A stretch of 21,523 nt of DNA from Chloroflexota bacterium (GCA_020848055.1 JADLBB010000021.1:1-21523); one strand, 5' to 3'; positions 12,683 to 21,152 are shown, counted from the first letter of the stretch. Notes: generated by a model not told the origin, from the sequence alone. Made by a program: numbers and translations.

Positions 12683-15037
12683 ATGAACGACGCGGGCCGC
12701 GCGGTGCGCGTCGCCGTCGAGGCGATCGCCGACCGTCCGGAACGAACGTTCTCGTACCTGCTGCCCGACGCGCTCGGGCCGGCCGCGCCCGGGGCCCTGC
12801 TGCTGGTGCCGTACGGTCCTCGGCTGGCCCTGGGGTACCTGCTCGACGGACCGGCCGAGCCATCGGCGGCCGCGCTGCGCGAGGTGGAGGCGGTCGTGTC
12901 CGAGCCGATGCTGACCCCCGACCTGCTCGACCTGGCCGTGGAGCTGGCCACCTACTACCGCGCACCGCTCGGGACCACCATCGCGGCGATGCTGCCGCCG
13001 GGCCTCGAGTCCCGTGTCGCGCGCCGCTGGTTCGTCGCGGACCCCGAGCGGCTGCCGCCCGAGCTGGACGGCATGGCGGACGGCGAAGGGGCCATCAGCG
13101 ATGCCACGTTGCGCCAGCGGGGGCCGCGTCGCGGCGGCGCGGCCTGGATCGAACGACTGCGTCGGGCCGGAGTCCTGCGAGCCGTGTGGCAGCTTCGCCC
13201 GCCGGATGTCGCGGCGCGGCGGGTGCGGACGGTGCGGGCCACCACGTCCGGCCCGTTCGCCCCGCCGCGCGGTCCCATCCAGCGCGCCATGATGGCGGTG
13301 CTGGGCGCCGACACTCGAACGCTCGCCAGCCTGGCGTCCGAGGTCGGGGTGGAGCCGGCGCGCCTGCTCGGTCCAGCTCGCCGGCTCGAGGCAGCTGGCC
13401 TGGTCGAGCTGGGCTGGCAGGCGGTCGAGCGCGATCCCCTCGCGCACCGCGAGGCTCTCGACGCGCCCGAACACGGCCTCGCCGGCGAGCAGCGCGAGGC
13501 ACTCGACGCGATCATGGCGCTGCCGCCCGGTGGCGAACTGCTTCTGCAGGGAGTGGCCGCATCGGGCAAGACAGATGTCTACCTCGGCGCGGTGCGGGCC
13601 ACGCTGGCGTCGGGTCGCGGTGCGATCGTGCTGGTGCCGGAAGTGACGCTCATCCCGCAGCTTGCCGACCGGCTGCGCGCGGTGGTCGGGGAGCGGCTGG
13701 CCGTGCTTCACTCGGCGCTGTCGGCGGGGGAGAGGCACGACGAGTGGTGGCGCATCCTGCGTGGCGACGCGAGGGTGGTGGTCGGCACCCGGACCGCGGC
13801 GTTCGCACCGCTCGATGCCGGTCTCATCGTCATCGACGAGGAGCACGACGGGGCGTACAAGTCCGACCGCACCCCGCGCTACGACGCGCGCTGGGTCGCG
13901 CGAGGCCGCGCCGTCGCACTTGGCGCGCGACTCGTCCTCGGCAGCGCGACACCGGATCTCGTCACCATCGCCCGCGTGCGCGGTGGTTACGCCGAGTCGG
14001 CCCGGCTGCTTCAACGTCGGGTGGGTGGGACTCCGGAGATCGAGGTCGTGGACATGCGGGCCGAGCTGGCAGGGGGCAATCGGTCCATGTTCTCCGCGCC
14101 GCTCGCGTCGGCGCTGGACGGCCTCGAGCGCGGCGCCGAGCAGGCGGTCCTGGTCATCAACCGGCGCGGCGCAGCGACGTTCATCCTGTGCCGTGACTGC
14201 GGCGAGAGCCTGCGCTGTCCGGACTGCGATCTGCCGTACGTCTACCACCTCGACGGCAGGACGCTGCGCTGTCACCATTGCGGTCGCACGTCCACCCCGC
14301 CCGAGACCTGCCCGACCTGCGGGAGCGCGCGCATCCGGTACTTCGGGGCCGGGACCCAGCGCGTGGAGTCCGAGCTGCGCGCACGCTGGCCGGCGCTGCG
14401 CGTGGCGAGGCTCGACTCTGACGCGGTCTCCGCGCGACGCGGGTTCGAATCGGTGTATGACGACTTTCGCGCCGGACGGGTTGACGTGCTGGTCGGCACG
14501 CAGCTGGCGGCCAAGGGCCTCGACCTGCCGTCGGTGACCGTGGCCGCCGTGGTCGCTGCCGACGTGACGCTCAACCTGCCCGACTATCGGGCCGCCGAGC
14601 GCACCTTCGCGCTGCTGGCGCAGGTCGCCGGCAGAGCGGGACGCGGACCCCGGCCGGGCCGCGTGCTGATCCAGACCTACGCCCCTGGCCACCACGCGGT
14701 TCGCACCGCGGCGATGCTGGACGTTGATGGCTTCGCCGACGAGGAGCTCCTGCGAAGGCGTCTGCTGGGCTATCCGCCCTTCAGCCTGCTGGCCCGGCTG
14801 ATGATCGCCGATTCCGACCGCGACCGCGCCCTGGAGCGAGCCGAGCGCGCGGCCGCTGCCAGCGCGATTCCCGGGGTCGAGGTGCTCGGGCCGCAGCCGT
14901 CGTACGTGCCCCGCCGGGCGGGTCGCTACCGGTTCCAGGTCGTGCTGCGGTCGCCGGCCGTCGAGGCGCGGATGGCGGCCCTCGAACGGGTCCCGCCAGG
15001 GGTGGCGATCGACGTGGACCCCGAGTCGCTGCTCTGA
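12683..15037 (+). CDS. priA: Primosomal protein N' (replication restart helicase PriA)
   Basis: The protein is 784 aa, a 3'-to-5' helicase that reloads the replisome at stalled forks and binds the SSB tail. An N-terminal 3'-DNA-binding domain (about 1-105, ERTFSYLLPDAL) is followed by a winged-helix region, then the helicase core. Walker A is GVAASGKTDVY with Lys296, a variant of the usual GVTGSGKT. Walker B is DEEHD (385-389), and QVAGRAGRG closes motif VI. Eight cysteines (503, 506, 512, 515, 530, 533, 543, 546) form the two zinc sites. The helicase motifs look intact, unlike the degenerate actinobacterial PriA. The ATG at 12683 is preferred over upstream frames inside gmk; GAGG at 12671-12674 may be the Shine-Dalgarno. 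Confidence 0.95.
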   Translation: MNDAGRAVRVAVEAIADRPERTFSYLLPDALGPAAPGALLLVPYGPRLALGYLLDGPAEPSAAALREVEAVVSEPMLTPDLLDLAVELATYYRAPLGTTIAAMLPPGLESRVARRWFVADPERLPPELDGMADGEGAISDATLRQRGPRRGGAAWIERLRRAGVLRAVWQLRPPDVAARRVRTVRATTSGPFAPPRGPIQRAMMAVLGADTRTLASLASEVGVEPARLLGPARRLEAAGLVELGWQAVERDPLAHREALDAPEHGLAGEQREALDAIMALPPGGELLLQGVAASGKTDVYLGAVRATLASGRGAIVLVPEVTLIPQLADRLRAVVGERLAVLHSALSAGERHDEWWRILRGDARVVVGTRTAAFAPLDAGLIVIDEEHDGAYKSDRTPRYDARWVARGRAVALGARLVLGSATPDLVTIARVRGGYAESARLLQRRVGGTPEIEVVDMRAELAGGNRSMFSAPLASALDGLERGAEQAVLVINRRGAATFILCRDCGESLRCPDCDLPYVYHLDGRTLRCHHCGRTSTPPETCPTCGSARIRYFGAGTQRVESELRARWPALRVARLDSDAVSARRGFESVYDDFRAGRVDVLVGTQLAAKGLDLPSVTVAAVVAADVTLNLPDYRAAERTFALLAQVAGRAGRGPRPGRVLIQTYAPGHHAVRTAAMLDVDGFADEELLRRRLLGYPPFSLLARLMIADSDRDRALERAERAAAASAIPGVEVLGPQPSYVPRRAGRYRFQVVLRSPAVEARMAALERVPPGVAIDVDPESLL

Positions 15038-15044
15038 AGATCGG

Positions 15045-15050
15045 TACAAT
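15045..15050 (+). promoter_or_regulatory. Candidate -10 box of def (TACAAT)
   Basis: TACAAT matches 5 of 6 bases of the -10 consensus. It lies 10 nt before the preferred def ATG at 15061, so a transcript from it would have a leader of only about 3-5 nt. No -35 and no Shine-Dalgarno are seen. Confidence 0.4.
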
Positions 15051-15060
15051 GCTGCGCGCC

Positions 15061-15564
15061 ATGGCCCTGCGTCGCATCGTCACCGCCGAGGATCCAATCC
15101 TCCGGGAGCGGACCAAGAAGGTGTCGAACTTCGACGCCAGCCTGCATCGCCTGCTCGACGACATGCTCGAGACGATGCGCGACGCTCCCGGCGTGGGCCT
15201 TGCCGCCAACCAGGTGGGCGTGCCGCTGCAGGTTGCGGTCATCGAGATCGACGAACGGATCACCGAGCTCGTCAACCCGCGGATCGTGCGCTCGTCCGGC
15301 GAGCAGGTTGACTGGGAGGGCTGCCTGTCCATCCCCGGTTACGTGGCCGAGGTCGGTCGCGCGGCCGCGGTCACGGTCAAGGCGAAGGACCGTCGCGGGC
15401 GCGAGTTCCGCATCAAGGGCACAGAGCTGCTGGCCCGGGCGCTGCAGCACGAGATCGATCACCTCAACGGTGCCCTGTACGTCGACCACCTCGACTCGCT
15501 CGACGAGCTGGTGCGCGTCGGCGAGCACGACGCCGATGAAGAGGCCGGCGAAGCGGCCGGGTGA
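15061..15564 (+). CDS. def: Peptide deformylase
   Basis: The protein is 167 aa, a metalloenzyme that removes the formyl group from the N-terminal Met of nascent proteins. All three signature motifs are intact: GVGLAANQVG (44-53), EGCLSIPG with metal ligand Cys88, and QHEIDH (129-134) with ligands His130 and His134 and catalytic Glu131. The ATG at 15061 fits the family start (MALRRIVTAEDPILR); an in-frame ATG at 15049 overlaps the putative -10 box and adds four residues. It lies 23 nt after priA and overlaps fmt by GTGA (15561-15564). Pairing with fmt, which adds the formyl group to Met-tRNA, is a classic arrangement. Confidence 0.96.
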   Translation: MALRRIVTAEDPILRERTKKVSNFDASLHRLLDDMLETMRDAPGVGLAANQVGVPLQVAVIEIDERITELVNPRIVRSSGEQVDWEGCLSIPGYVAEVGRAAAVTVKAKDRRGREFRIKGTELLARALQHEIDHLNGALYVDHLDSLDELVRVGEHDADEEAGEAAG

Positions 15565-16511
15565 CCAGCCTCGGACGAGTCGTCTTCCTCGGTACCGGCG
15601 CCTTCGGCGTGCCATTGCTGGCCCGGGTCGCGGACGCTGCCGGCGACCTGCTGGTCGTCAGCCAGCCCGATCGGCCGGCCGGTCGCAGGCTGCAGTCGCG
15701 CGCCTCGCCGATTGCGACGGCCGCCCGTGAGCGCGGCCTTCGCCTGCTGACGCCCGTCCGGCTGCGCTCGGATGAGGCAGGTTCGGCGATCGCGGACTTC
15801 CGGCCCGACGGCCTGCTGCTCGTCGCCTATGGCCAGCTCGTCCCCGCCGCGCTGCTCGGGGTCGCCGAGCGACCGCCGCTCAACGTCCACCCATCGCTGC
15901 TGCCGAAGCACCGCGGAGCGGCGCCCGTGGCGGGCACGATCCTCGCCGGCGACGCGCAGGGCGGGTTGAGCCTGATGGTCATGACGCCACAACTTGATGC
16001 CGGACCCATCGTGGCGCAGTGGGCGGTCACGCTCGGAGGGCGGGAGACGACGCCCGAGCTCGAGGCGACCCTTGCGGCGCTGGCGGCCGAGGTCGTGCCG
16101 GCGCACCTGGTTGACTGGGCGGCCGGTCGGACGGTCGCGGTGGCCCAGGACGAGGCCGCCGCGTCGATGGTGAAGCCGTTCAGGCGCGTCGACGGCTGGA
16201 TCGACTGGCGCCGCAGCGCAACCGAGATCGACCGGCAGGTGCGGGCCATGCAGCCCTGGCCCGGCGCCTGGACCACCCTCGACGGCCGTCGCCTGCACGT
16301 GCGACGGGCGCGGCCGGTGCCCGGCGTGGACGATGTCCCGATCGGTGTGCTGCTGCCCGGAGACGTGCCGCGCGTGGCCTGCGGGCTCGGTGCGCTGCTG
16401 CTGGAAGTCGTGCAGGCCGAGGGCCGTCCCAGCATGCCGGCCACCGACTGGCGGCGCGGGCTGCCGCGCGAGCACGTCCTGCTCGGAGCCGGGCGCACGG
16501 ACGAGCCCTGA
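15561..16511 (+). CDS. fmt: Methionyl-tRNA formyltransferase
   Basis: The protein is 316 aa and formylates initiator Met-tRNA using 10-formyl-tetrahydrofolate. The N-terminal Rossmann-like domain starts VVFLGTGAFGVPLL. The catalytic core has NVHPSLLPKHRGAAPV (Asn108, His110) and LDAGPIV with Asp146, the Asn-His-Asp set of the formyltransferase family. The C-terminal OB-like tRNA-binding domain includes KPFRRVDGWIDW and MQPWPGAWT. It starts with GTG inside the def stop (GTGA). Length and motif order are normal. It completes the formylation/deformylation pair with def. A free-standing purN-type enzyme is excluded by the C-terminal domain. Confidence 0.95.
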   Translation: MTSLGRVVFLGTGAFGVPLLARVADAAGDLLVVSQPDRPAGRRLQSRASPIATAARERGLRLLTPVRLRSDEAGSAIADFRPDGLLLVAYGQLVPAALLGVAERPPLNVHPSLLPKHRGAAPVAGTILAGDAQGGLSLMVMTPQLDAGPIVAQWAVTLGGRETTPELEATLAALAAEVVPAHLVDWAAGRTVAVAQDEAAASMVKPFRRVDGWIDWRRSATEIDRQVRAMQPWPGAWTTLDGRRLHVRRARPVPGVDDVPIGVLLPGDVPRVACGLGALLLEVVQAEGRPSMPATDWRRGLPREHVLLGAGRTDEP

Positions 16512-16524
16512 GGGCGTTCTCCGA

Positions 16525-16530
16525 TATACT
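16525..16530 (+). promoter_or_regulatory. Candidate -10 box of the zinc metallopeptidase gene (TATACT)
   Basis: TATACT lies in the 53-nt gap after fmt and predicts a start near 16537 and a leader of about 28 nt. The same hexamer occurs before ilvE at 3499. No -35 is recognisable. Confidence 0.4.
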
Positions 16531-16564
16531 CGACCGCAGCAAATTCGCACTTGGGCACCGAACC

Positions 16565-17293
16565 ATGCCACTGCTGTTCGATCCCGTCTACATCGTCCTC
16601 CTGGTTGTCACGCTCGGCATCACCGGCTGGGCCGCGTGGCGCGTGCGCTCGACGTACGCGAAATGGTCCAAGGTCGATTCCGGGCTCAACGTCGACGCGT
16701 TCGACTTCGCGCGACGCCTCCTCGACCGCCAGAACCTGGCCGACGTGCGCATCGAGCCCACGCCGGGCCAGCTGACCGATCATTACGACCCGCGCGGCAA
16801 GGTCCTGCGCGTCAGCACCCAGGTGGCCGACGCCTCGGCCCTCGAGACCAGGGGACTGGCGGCGAGCGGACCACGCCTGTCGGTGGCGGCCGCGGCCGTC
16901 ATCGCGCACGAGGTCGGCCATGCCGTCCAGGACGCCCAGGGCGACACGGCGATGAAGCTGCGCATGCTGATCGTGCCGGCCGCCCAGTTCGGGTCAGGCA
17001 TCGCGCCGTGGCTCGTGATCGCTGGCGTCTTCCTGCAGATCACCGGGCTGGCCATCGTCGGACTCATCGGCTTCGGCGCGGCCGTGCTGTTCACGTTCGC
17101 GACGCTGCCGGTCGAGATCGGCGCATCCGGCAAGGCGCTGGCCTTCGTCAACGGCCTGGGCCTGGTGGGAGAGAAGCAGGACGGGGCGCGCGACGTCCTC
17201 AAGGCGGCGGCCTGGACCTACGTCGCCGGCGCGCTGACGGCGCTGCTCACGTTCCTGTACTACGCGTGGCTCATCTTCGGCCGGCGTGACTGA
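16565..17293 (+). CDS. Membrane zinc metallopeptidase, YugP family
   Basis: The protein is 242 aa and matches the YugP-type membrane metallopeptidases (Zn_peptidase_2). An N-terminal membrane segment (about 5-25) is followed by LTDHYDPRGKVLRVS, a family hallmark. HEVGH (115-119) gives the HExxH zinc site, followed by AVQDAQG. Three further membrane segments lie near residues 138-185 and 215-238. The substrate is unknown in this family. A similar gene sits between fmt and rsmB/rlmN in many Clostridia, supporting orthology; here rsmB and DUF116 are missing. Its end overlaps the GTG start of rlmN by 8 nt. The start codon is the first ATG after the intergenic gap and has only a weak ribosome binding site. 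Confidence 0.88.
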   Translation: MPLLFDPVYIVLLVVTLGITGWAAWRVRSTYAKWSKVDSGLNVDAFDFARRLLDRQNLADVRIEPTPGQLTDHYDPRGKVLRVSTQVADASALETRGLAASGPRLSVAAAAVIAHEVGHAVQDAQGDTAMKLRMLIVPAAQFGSGIAPWLVIAGVFLQITGLAIVGLIGFGAAVLFTFATLPVEIGASGKALAFVNGLGLVGEKQDGARDVLKAAAWTYVAGALTALLTFLYYAWLIFGRRD

Positions 17294-18416
17294 CCTTCCG
17301 ATGGCCGGGCCACGCCCGGCCATCAGCGAGATCCCGCATCCCGCCCTCGCCGCGTGGCTGACCGCCCGCGGCGAGCCCGCGTTCCGGGCCGGGCAGATCC
17401 TCGCGGGCGCGCACCGGCCAACCAGCGCATCATTCGACGACCTGAGCGACCTGCCGATGTCCCTGCGCGGCGCGCTGGCCGATGCGTTCGAGTTCAGCAC
17501 CATCGCCGACACGCACGTAATCTCCGGCGACCGCGGGCTGACGGCCAAGGCGGTCCACGAACTGGCCGACGGACAGCGCATCGAGTCGGTGCTGATGCGT
17601 TACCCGGCGCGCGGACGCTCGAGCGAGCGGACGACGATCTGCATCAGCAGCCAGGCCGGATGCGCGGTCAACTGCCCGTTCTGCGCCACAGGGCAGGCGG
17701 GCTTCGGGCGCCAACTGACGCCGGGCGAGATCGTGGACCAGGTCCTGCACTGGCACCGGCCACCGTGGAGCGCGCTGGGTGACGGGAGCACCGGCCACTA
17801 CAACATCGTCTTCATGGGCATGGGCGAGCCGTTGAACAACGCCGATCGCGTGTTCGCCGCGGTGCGACTGCTCAACGACCCCGAGCGCCTGGGCATCGGC
17901 GCGCGGCACATCACCGTCTCGACCTCCGGTGTCGTGCCCGGCATGGACCGCATGATCGACGAGCTGCCGCAGGTGAACCTGGCCATCAGCCTGCACGCCA
18001 CCACCGATGCGCTGCGCGACGAGCTCGTGCCGATCAACCGCAAGTGGCCGGTACGCGAGGTCGTTGCAGCCGGCCGTCGATTCGCGGCCCGCACCGGGAG
18101 GCGCGTGAGCCTGGAGTACGTGATGATCGACGGCGTGAACGACACCGATGAGCAGGCCCTCGGACTGGCGGCGCACGCGCTCGGCTGGCTCTCGCACGTG
18201 AACCTCATCCCGCTCAACCCGACGCCCGGGTCGCGTTGGAGCGGCACGCCGGCCGCGGGGATCGCTCGCTTCGGCGCGCTGCTGCGCGACCGCGGAATCG
18301 GCGTGACCGTGCGCGACACGCGCGGGCGCGACATCGACGCCGCCTGCGGCCAGCTCCACGCGCAGCTGGCGGGCCGGTCGCTGCGGGAACTGCGCGCGGT
18401 GGAGGTACCCGCATGA
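17286..18416 (+). CDS. rlmN: Dual-specificity RNA methyltransferase RlmN (23S rRNA A2503 / tRNA A37)
   Basis: The protein is 376 aa, a radical SAM enzyme that methylates C2 of A2503 in 23S rRNA and A37 in some tRNAs. The radical SAM cluster motif CxxxCxxC is at Cys126, Cys130 and Cys133 (GCAVNCPFC). Other hallmarks are GMGEPLNN, HITVSTSGVVPGMDRM, LAISLHATTDALR and NLIPLNPTPGS. The C-terminal catalytic Cys354 lies in AACGQL. Both mechanistic cysteines being present argues for a true enzyme; RlmN rather than Cfr is supported by the housekeeping context. GTG at 17286 overlaps the upstream gene by 8 nt; ATG at 17301 is an alternative. It overlaps rpe by ATGA. Confidence 0.95.
   Translation: MTDLPMAGPRPAISEIPHPALAAWLTARGEPAFRAGQILAGAHRPTSASFDDLSDLPMSLRGALADAFEFSTIADTHVISGDRGLTAKAVHELADGQRIESVLMRYPARGRSSERTTICISSQAGCAVNCPFCATGQAGFGRQLTPGEIVDQVLHWHRPPWSALGDGSTGHYNIVFMGMGEPLNNADRVFAAVRLLNDPERLGIGARHITVSTSGVVPGMDRMIDELPQVNLAISLHATTDALRDELVPINRKWPVREVVAAGRRFAARTGRRVSLEYVMIDGVNDTDEQALGLAAHALGWLSHVNLIPLNPTPGSRWSGTPAAGIARFGALLRDRGIGVTVRDTRGRDIDAACGQLHAQLAGRSLRELRAVEVPA
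18401..18406 (+). promoter_or_regulatory. Shine-Dalgarno of rpe inside rlmN
   Basis: GGAGGT lies within the last codons of rlmN, 6 nt before the ATG at 18413. It decides for the ATGA-overlap start over the in-frame ATG at 18425. Confidence 0.7.
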
Positions 18417-19120
18417 GGGGGCCGATGACCATCAGCGCCAGCATCCTCAATGCCGACTTCGCCCGGCTGGGCGACGAGGTGCGCCGCGCCGATGCCGGCG
18501 GCTCCGACTCGGTCCACCTCGACGTCATGGACGGCCACTTCGTCGACAACCTGACCTTCGGACCGGTGGTGGCCGCTGCCATCCGGCCTCACAGCACCCT
18601 GCCGTTTCACACACACCTGATGATCACCCATCCGCTCGCCTATGCAGAGCGTTTCGCGCGGGCCGGGTCTGACCTGGTGATCTTCCATGTCGAGGCAGAC
18701 GACGATCCCGACGCGGTCATCGACGCCATCGTGGCGGCCGGCCGCCGGCCGGGCATCGCGCTCAACCCAGAGACGGACGCATCGGTCGTGCTCCCGTATC
18801 TCGCGCGGGTCGACCTGCTGCTGGTCATGACTGTCAACCCCGGCTGGGGCGGCCAGGCCTTCATGCCCGAGGTCATGCCGAAGCTGCGCGAGCTGCGCGC
18901 CGAGGTGGATCGCCGCGGCCTGTCGCTCGAGATCGGCGTCGATGGCGGGATCAACCTGGACACCATCGGCGACGCGCGCGACTCGGGAGGCGAGGTCATG
19001 GTCGTGGGCAGCGCCCTGTACAGTACCGATGGCGACCTGGCGCCCACGGTCGCCGCCCTGCGCGACGCCGCCTTGCGCGACGCCGCGTTGCGCGCCGAAC
19101 GATCCGCCGAAAGGACCTGA
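18413..19120 (+). CDS. rpe: Ribulose-phosphate 3-epimerase
   Basis: The protein is 235 aa, a TIM-barrel metalloenzyme that interconverts ribulose 5-phosphate and xylulose 5-phosphate in the pentose phosphate and Calvin pathways. Motifs in order are SILNADFARLG, HLDVMDGHFVDNLTFGP, THLMITHP, MTVNPGWGGQAFMP and GVDGGIN, giving the catalytic Asp pair and the phosphate site. The C-terminus carries a short Ala/Arg-rich extension with a tandem LRDAA duplication (about residues 217-226) not needed for the barrel. The start has a good Shine-Dalgarno within rlmN. rlmN and rpe are near neighbours in Firmicutes too, but there prkC and rsgA lie between them. Confidence 0.95.
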   Translation: MRGPMTISASILNADFARLGDEVRRADAGGSDSVHLDVMDGHFVDNLTFGPVVAAAIRPHSTLPFHTHLMITHPLAYAERFARAGSDLVIFHVEADDDPDAVIDAIVAAGRRPGIALNPETDASVVLPYLARVDLLLVMTVNPGWGGQAFMPEVMPKLRELRAEVDRRGLSLEIGVDGGINLDTIGDARDSGGEVMVVGSALYSTDGDLAPTVAALRDAALRDAALRAERSAERT

Positions 19121-19122
19121 CC

Positions 19123-20700
19123 CTGCCCTCGCGCCACCTGCGACCCGCCGCCGCGGCACTTGTCCTGTTGATCAGCGCGCTTGCCGCCTGCGGTCAGACC
19201 CTGCCGTTCGTGCCGACCCCGGCACCGACCCCGGAGCAGCCGCGGGAGGTGCTGATCCAGGCGACGCTGCCCGACGGCAGCCCGCTGGCCGGCGTGGCCG
19301 TGGTGGCCGGCACTCAGCGAGCGATGACCGATGCGTCGGGAGCGGCGACCCTCTCGCTCCTGCCTGGATCGACGGTCCGGGCCACACTCGACGGCCACGA
19401 CCCGACGGACGGCGTGGTCGGTGCCGACGGCCCGCTCCGCCTCCAGCTGCGCAACAACGTCGCCACGGGCACGATCACCGATCCGGCGGGTAAGCCGATC
19501 GCCGGCGCGCGCGTGTTCGTGGACGGCGCGACGACCGTCGCGAGATCCGATGGTGCCGGCTCATATTCGCTGGCCGGGGTGCCGTCCGACGCGACGCTCG
19601 TCTACAAGATGCCCGGCTACCGCATCGGCGAGGTGCGGGCGGGCGCCGACTTGGCGATCGACGTCACGATGCAGCCGTTCGAGGCGCGCGCCCTGTATGC
19701 GCCGGCGGCGGTGTTCGAGGCTCCCGGGCGCCTGGACGCCATGCTCGAGCTGATCGATCGGACCGAGGTCAACGCCATGGTCATCGACGTCAAGGAGACC
19801 GATGGGCGCCTGTACTGGGCCACCGACCTGCCTGCCGCGGTCGCCGTGGGTGCCGTGCGCGAGCACCCGCTGTTCGACCTTGCGGAGCTCCTGCCCAAGC
19901 TCAAGGCGCGCGGCATCTACACCATCGCCCGCATGGTCTCGATGAAGGACAACACCCTGGCCGCGGCGCGCCCGGAGTTGGCGGTCATGAACGTCGCCAC
20001 CGGCGAACCGTGGCGCGACAACATCGGTGGCGCCTGGCTGGACCCGTCGGCGCCCGGGGTGGGGGAGTACCTGGCAGCGCTGGCCGGCGACCTGGCCGCC
20101 AAGGGCTTCGACGAGGTCCAGCTCGACTACATCCGCTTCTTCAGCGACGGCCCGTACGACCTGGCCGATACGAACCTGCCGAACACCCAGTCCTTCCGCC
20201 TGCCCGCCATCCGCCGCGTCATGAGGGTCGTGAGCGAGCAACTGGACGCCACGCACACGTTCCTTGCCGCCGACGTGTTTCCGATCAGCTTCATCGTTCC
20301 CGACGACCAGGGCATCGGCCAGCGTCCCGAGGTGATCATGCCGTACGTCGACTACTTCTGCCCGATGGTGTACCCATCGCACTATGGCCCCGGCGTCTTC
20401 GGCTTCACGGTGCCCAACGACCATCCGTACGAGGTCATCGACCGGTCGCTCAAGATCATGAATCAGGAGGCGGCCGGGCTGCCGATGGTCATCCGTCCGT
20501 GGATCCAGGACTTCGGCTACGGCCCCTTCCCGCCGTACACCGCGGACCAGGTGCGCACCGAGATGCAGGCCGCGGCCGACAACGGGGCGCAGGGCTGGAT
20601 GATCTGGAACGCGCGCGCCACGTTCAGCGAGGCGGCGCTGGGTCCGCCGCGCGACGACGAGGTTGCCGTCGCATCGCCGGCACCGAGCGGGGCGCCCTGA
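19123..20700 (+). CDS. Lipoprotein with two carboxypeptidase-regulatory-like domains and a DUF4015 glycoside-hydrolase-like domain
   Basis: The protein is about 525 aa if it starts at CTG 19123. That start gives a textbook lipoprotein signal: Arg4 and Arg7, a hydrophobic core, and lipobox LAAC with Cys23. AGGA at 19112-19115 lies 7 nt upstream. The first in-frame conventional start, TTG 19168, would cut off most of the signal, and no ATG or GTG fits. After a Pro/Thr-rich linker come two beta-sandwich repeats (about 38-95 and 110-170) resembling carboxypeptidase-regulatory domains (DGSPLAGVAVVAG; DPAGKPIAGARVFVDG). Residues about 185-500 match the DUF4015 putative TIM-barrel hydrolase (DVKETDG at 222, LDYIRF at 335). 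The substrate is unknown; surface polysaccharide is likely. It is coupled to dtd by TGATG. Confidence 0.82.
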   Translation: MPSRHLRPAAAALVLLISALAACGQTLPFVPTPAPTPEQPREVLIQATLPDGSPLAGVAVVAGTQRAMTDASGAATLSLLPGSTVRATLDGHDPTDGVVGADGPLRLQLRNNVATGTITDPAGKPIAGARVFVDGATTVARSDGAGSYSLAGVPSDATLVYKMPGYRIGEVRAGADLAIDVTMQPFEARALYAPAAVFEAPGRLDAMLELIDRTEVNAMVIDVKETDGRLYWATDLPAAVAVGAVREHPLFDLAELLPKLKARGIYTIARMVSMKDNTLAAARPELAVMNVATGEPWRDNIGGAWLDPSAPGVGEYLAALAGDLAAKGFDEVQLDYIRFFSDGPYDLADTNLPNTQSFRLPAIRRVMRVVSEQLDATHTFLAADVFPISFIVPDDQGIGQRPEVIMPYVDYFCPMVYPSHYGPGVFGFTVPNDHPYEVIDRSLKIMNQEAAGLPMVIRPWIQDFGYGPFPPYTADQVRTEMQAAADNGAQGWMIWNARATFSEAALGPPRDDEVAVASPAPSGAP

Positions 20701-21152
20701 TGCGGCTCGTCGTGCAGCGCGTGACGGGCGCATCGGTGCGGGTCGGCGATCGACACGTGGCCAGGATCGGTGACGGGGCCCTCGTCCTCGCCGGCATCGG
20801 CACCGCCGACACCCCGGAGATCGTCGACCGCATGGCGGACAAGCTGGTCGGCCTACGCTACTTCCGCGACTCCGAGGGACGAACGAATCTTGCCATCGCC
20901 GAGGCGGGTGGGGCGCTGCTGGTCGTGAGCCAGTTCACGCTGTACGCCGACCTGCGTCGCGGGCGCCGACCCGGGTTCACCGATGCGGCGCTACCCGAGA
21001 CGGCGGTTCCGCAGCTGGATCGGTTCGTCGGGCGCCTGCGCGAAGGGGGCATGGATGTGCAGACCGGCGAGTTTGGCGCCGAGATGACCGTGGAGCTCGT
21101 GAACGACGGGCCGTTCACGCTCGTGATCGATTCGGAGCGCGATCTGGCCTGA
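20700..21152 (+). CDS. dtd: D-aminoacyl-tRNA deacylase
   Basis: The protein is 150 aa and hydrolyses D-amino acids (and glycine from tRNA-Ala) off mischarged tRNAs. MRLVVQRVTGASVRV opens the fold. The active-site motifs SQFTLYAD (77-84) and NDGPFT (135-140, family NxGPxT) are present; the Gly-Pro forms the cross-subunit chiral-proofreading motif. The usual Val of NxGPVT is Phe here. The ATG shares one base with the stop of the lipoprotein gene (TGATG), so translation is likely coupled. The stop lies only 7 nt from the stop of the convergent rpmB. Its presence suits a window rich in translation-fidelity genes. Confidence 0.96.
   Translation: MRLVVQRVTGASVRVGDRHVARIGDGALVLAGIGTADTPEIVDRMADKLVGLRYFRDSEGRTNLAIAEAGGALLVVSQFTLYADLRRGRRPGFTDAALPETAVPQLDRFVGRLREGGMDVQTGEFGAEMTVELVNDGPFTLVIDSERDLA

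Noticed and set aside
12623..15049. Minus-strand open frame of about 800 codons across priA
   Set aside because: It is antisense to an unmistakable PriA, has an Arg/Gln/His-rich composition without domains, and such frames are expected in high-GC DNA.
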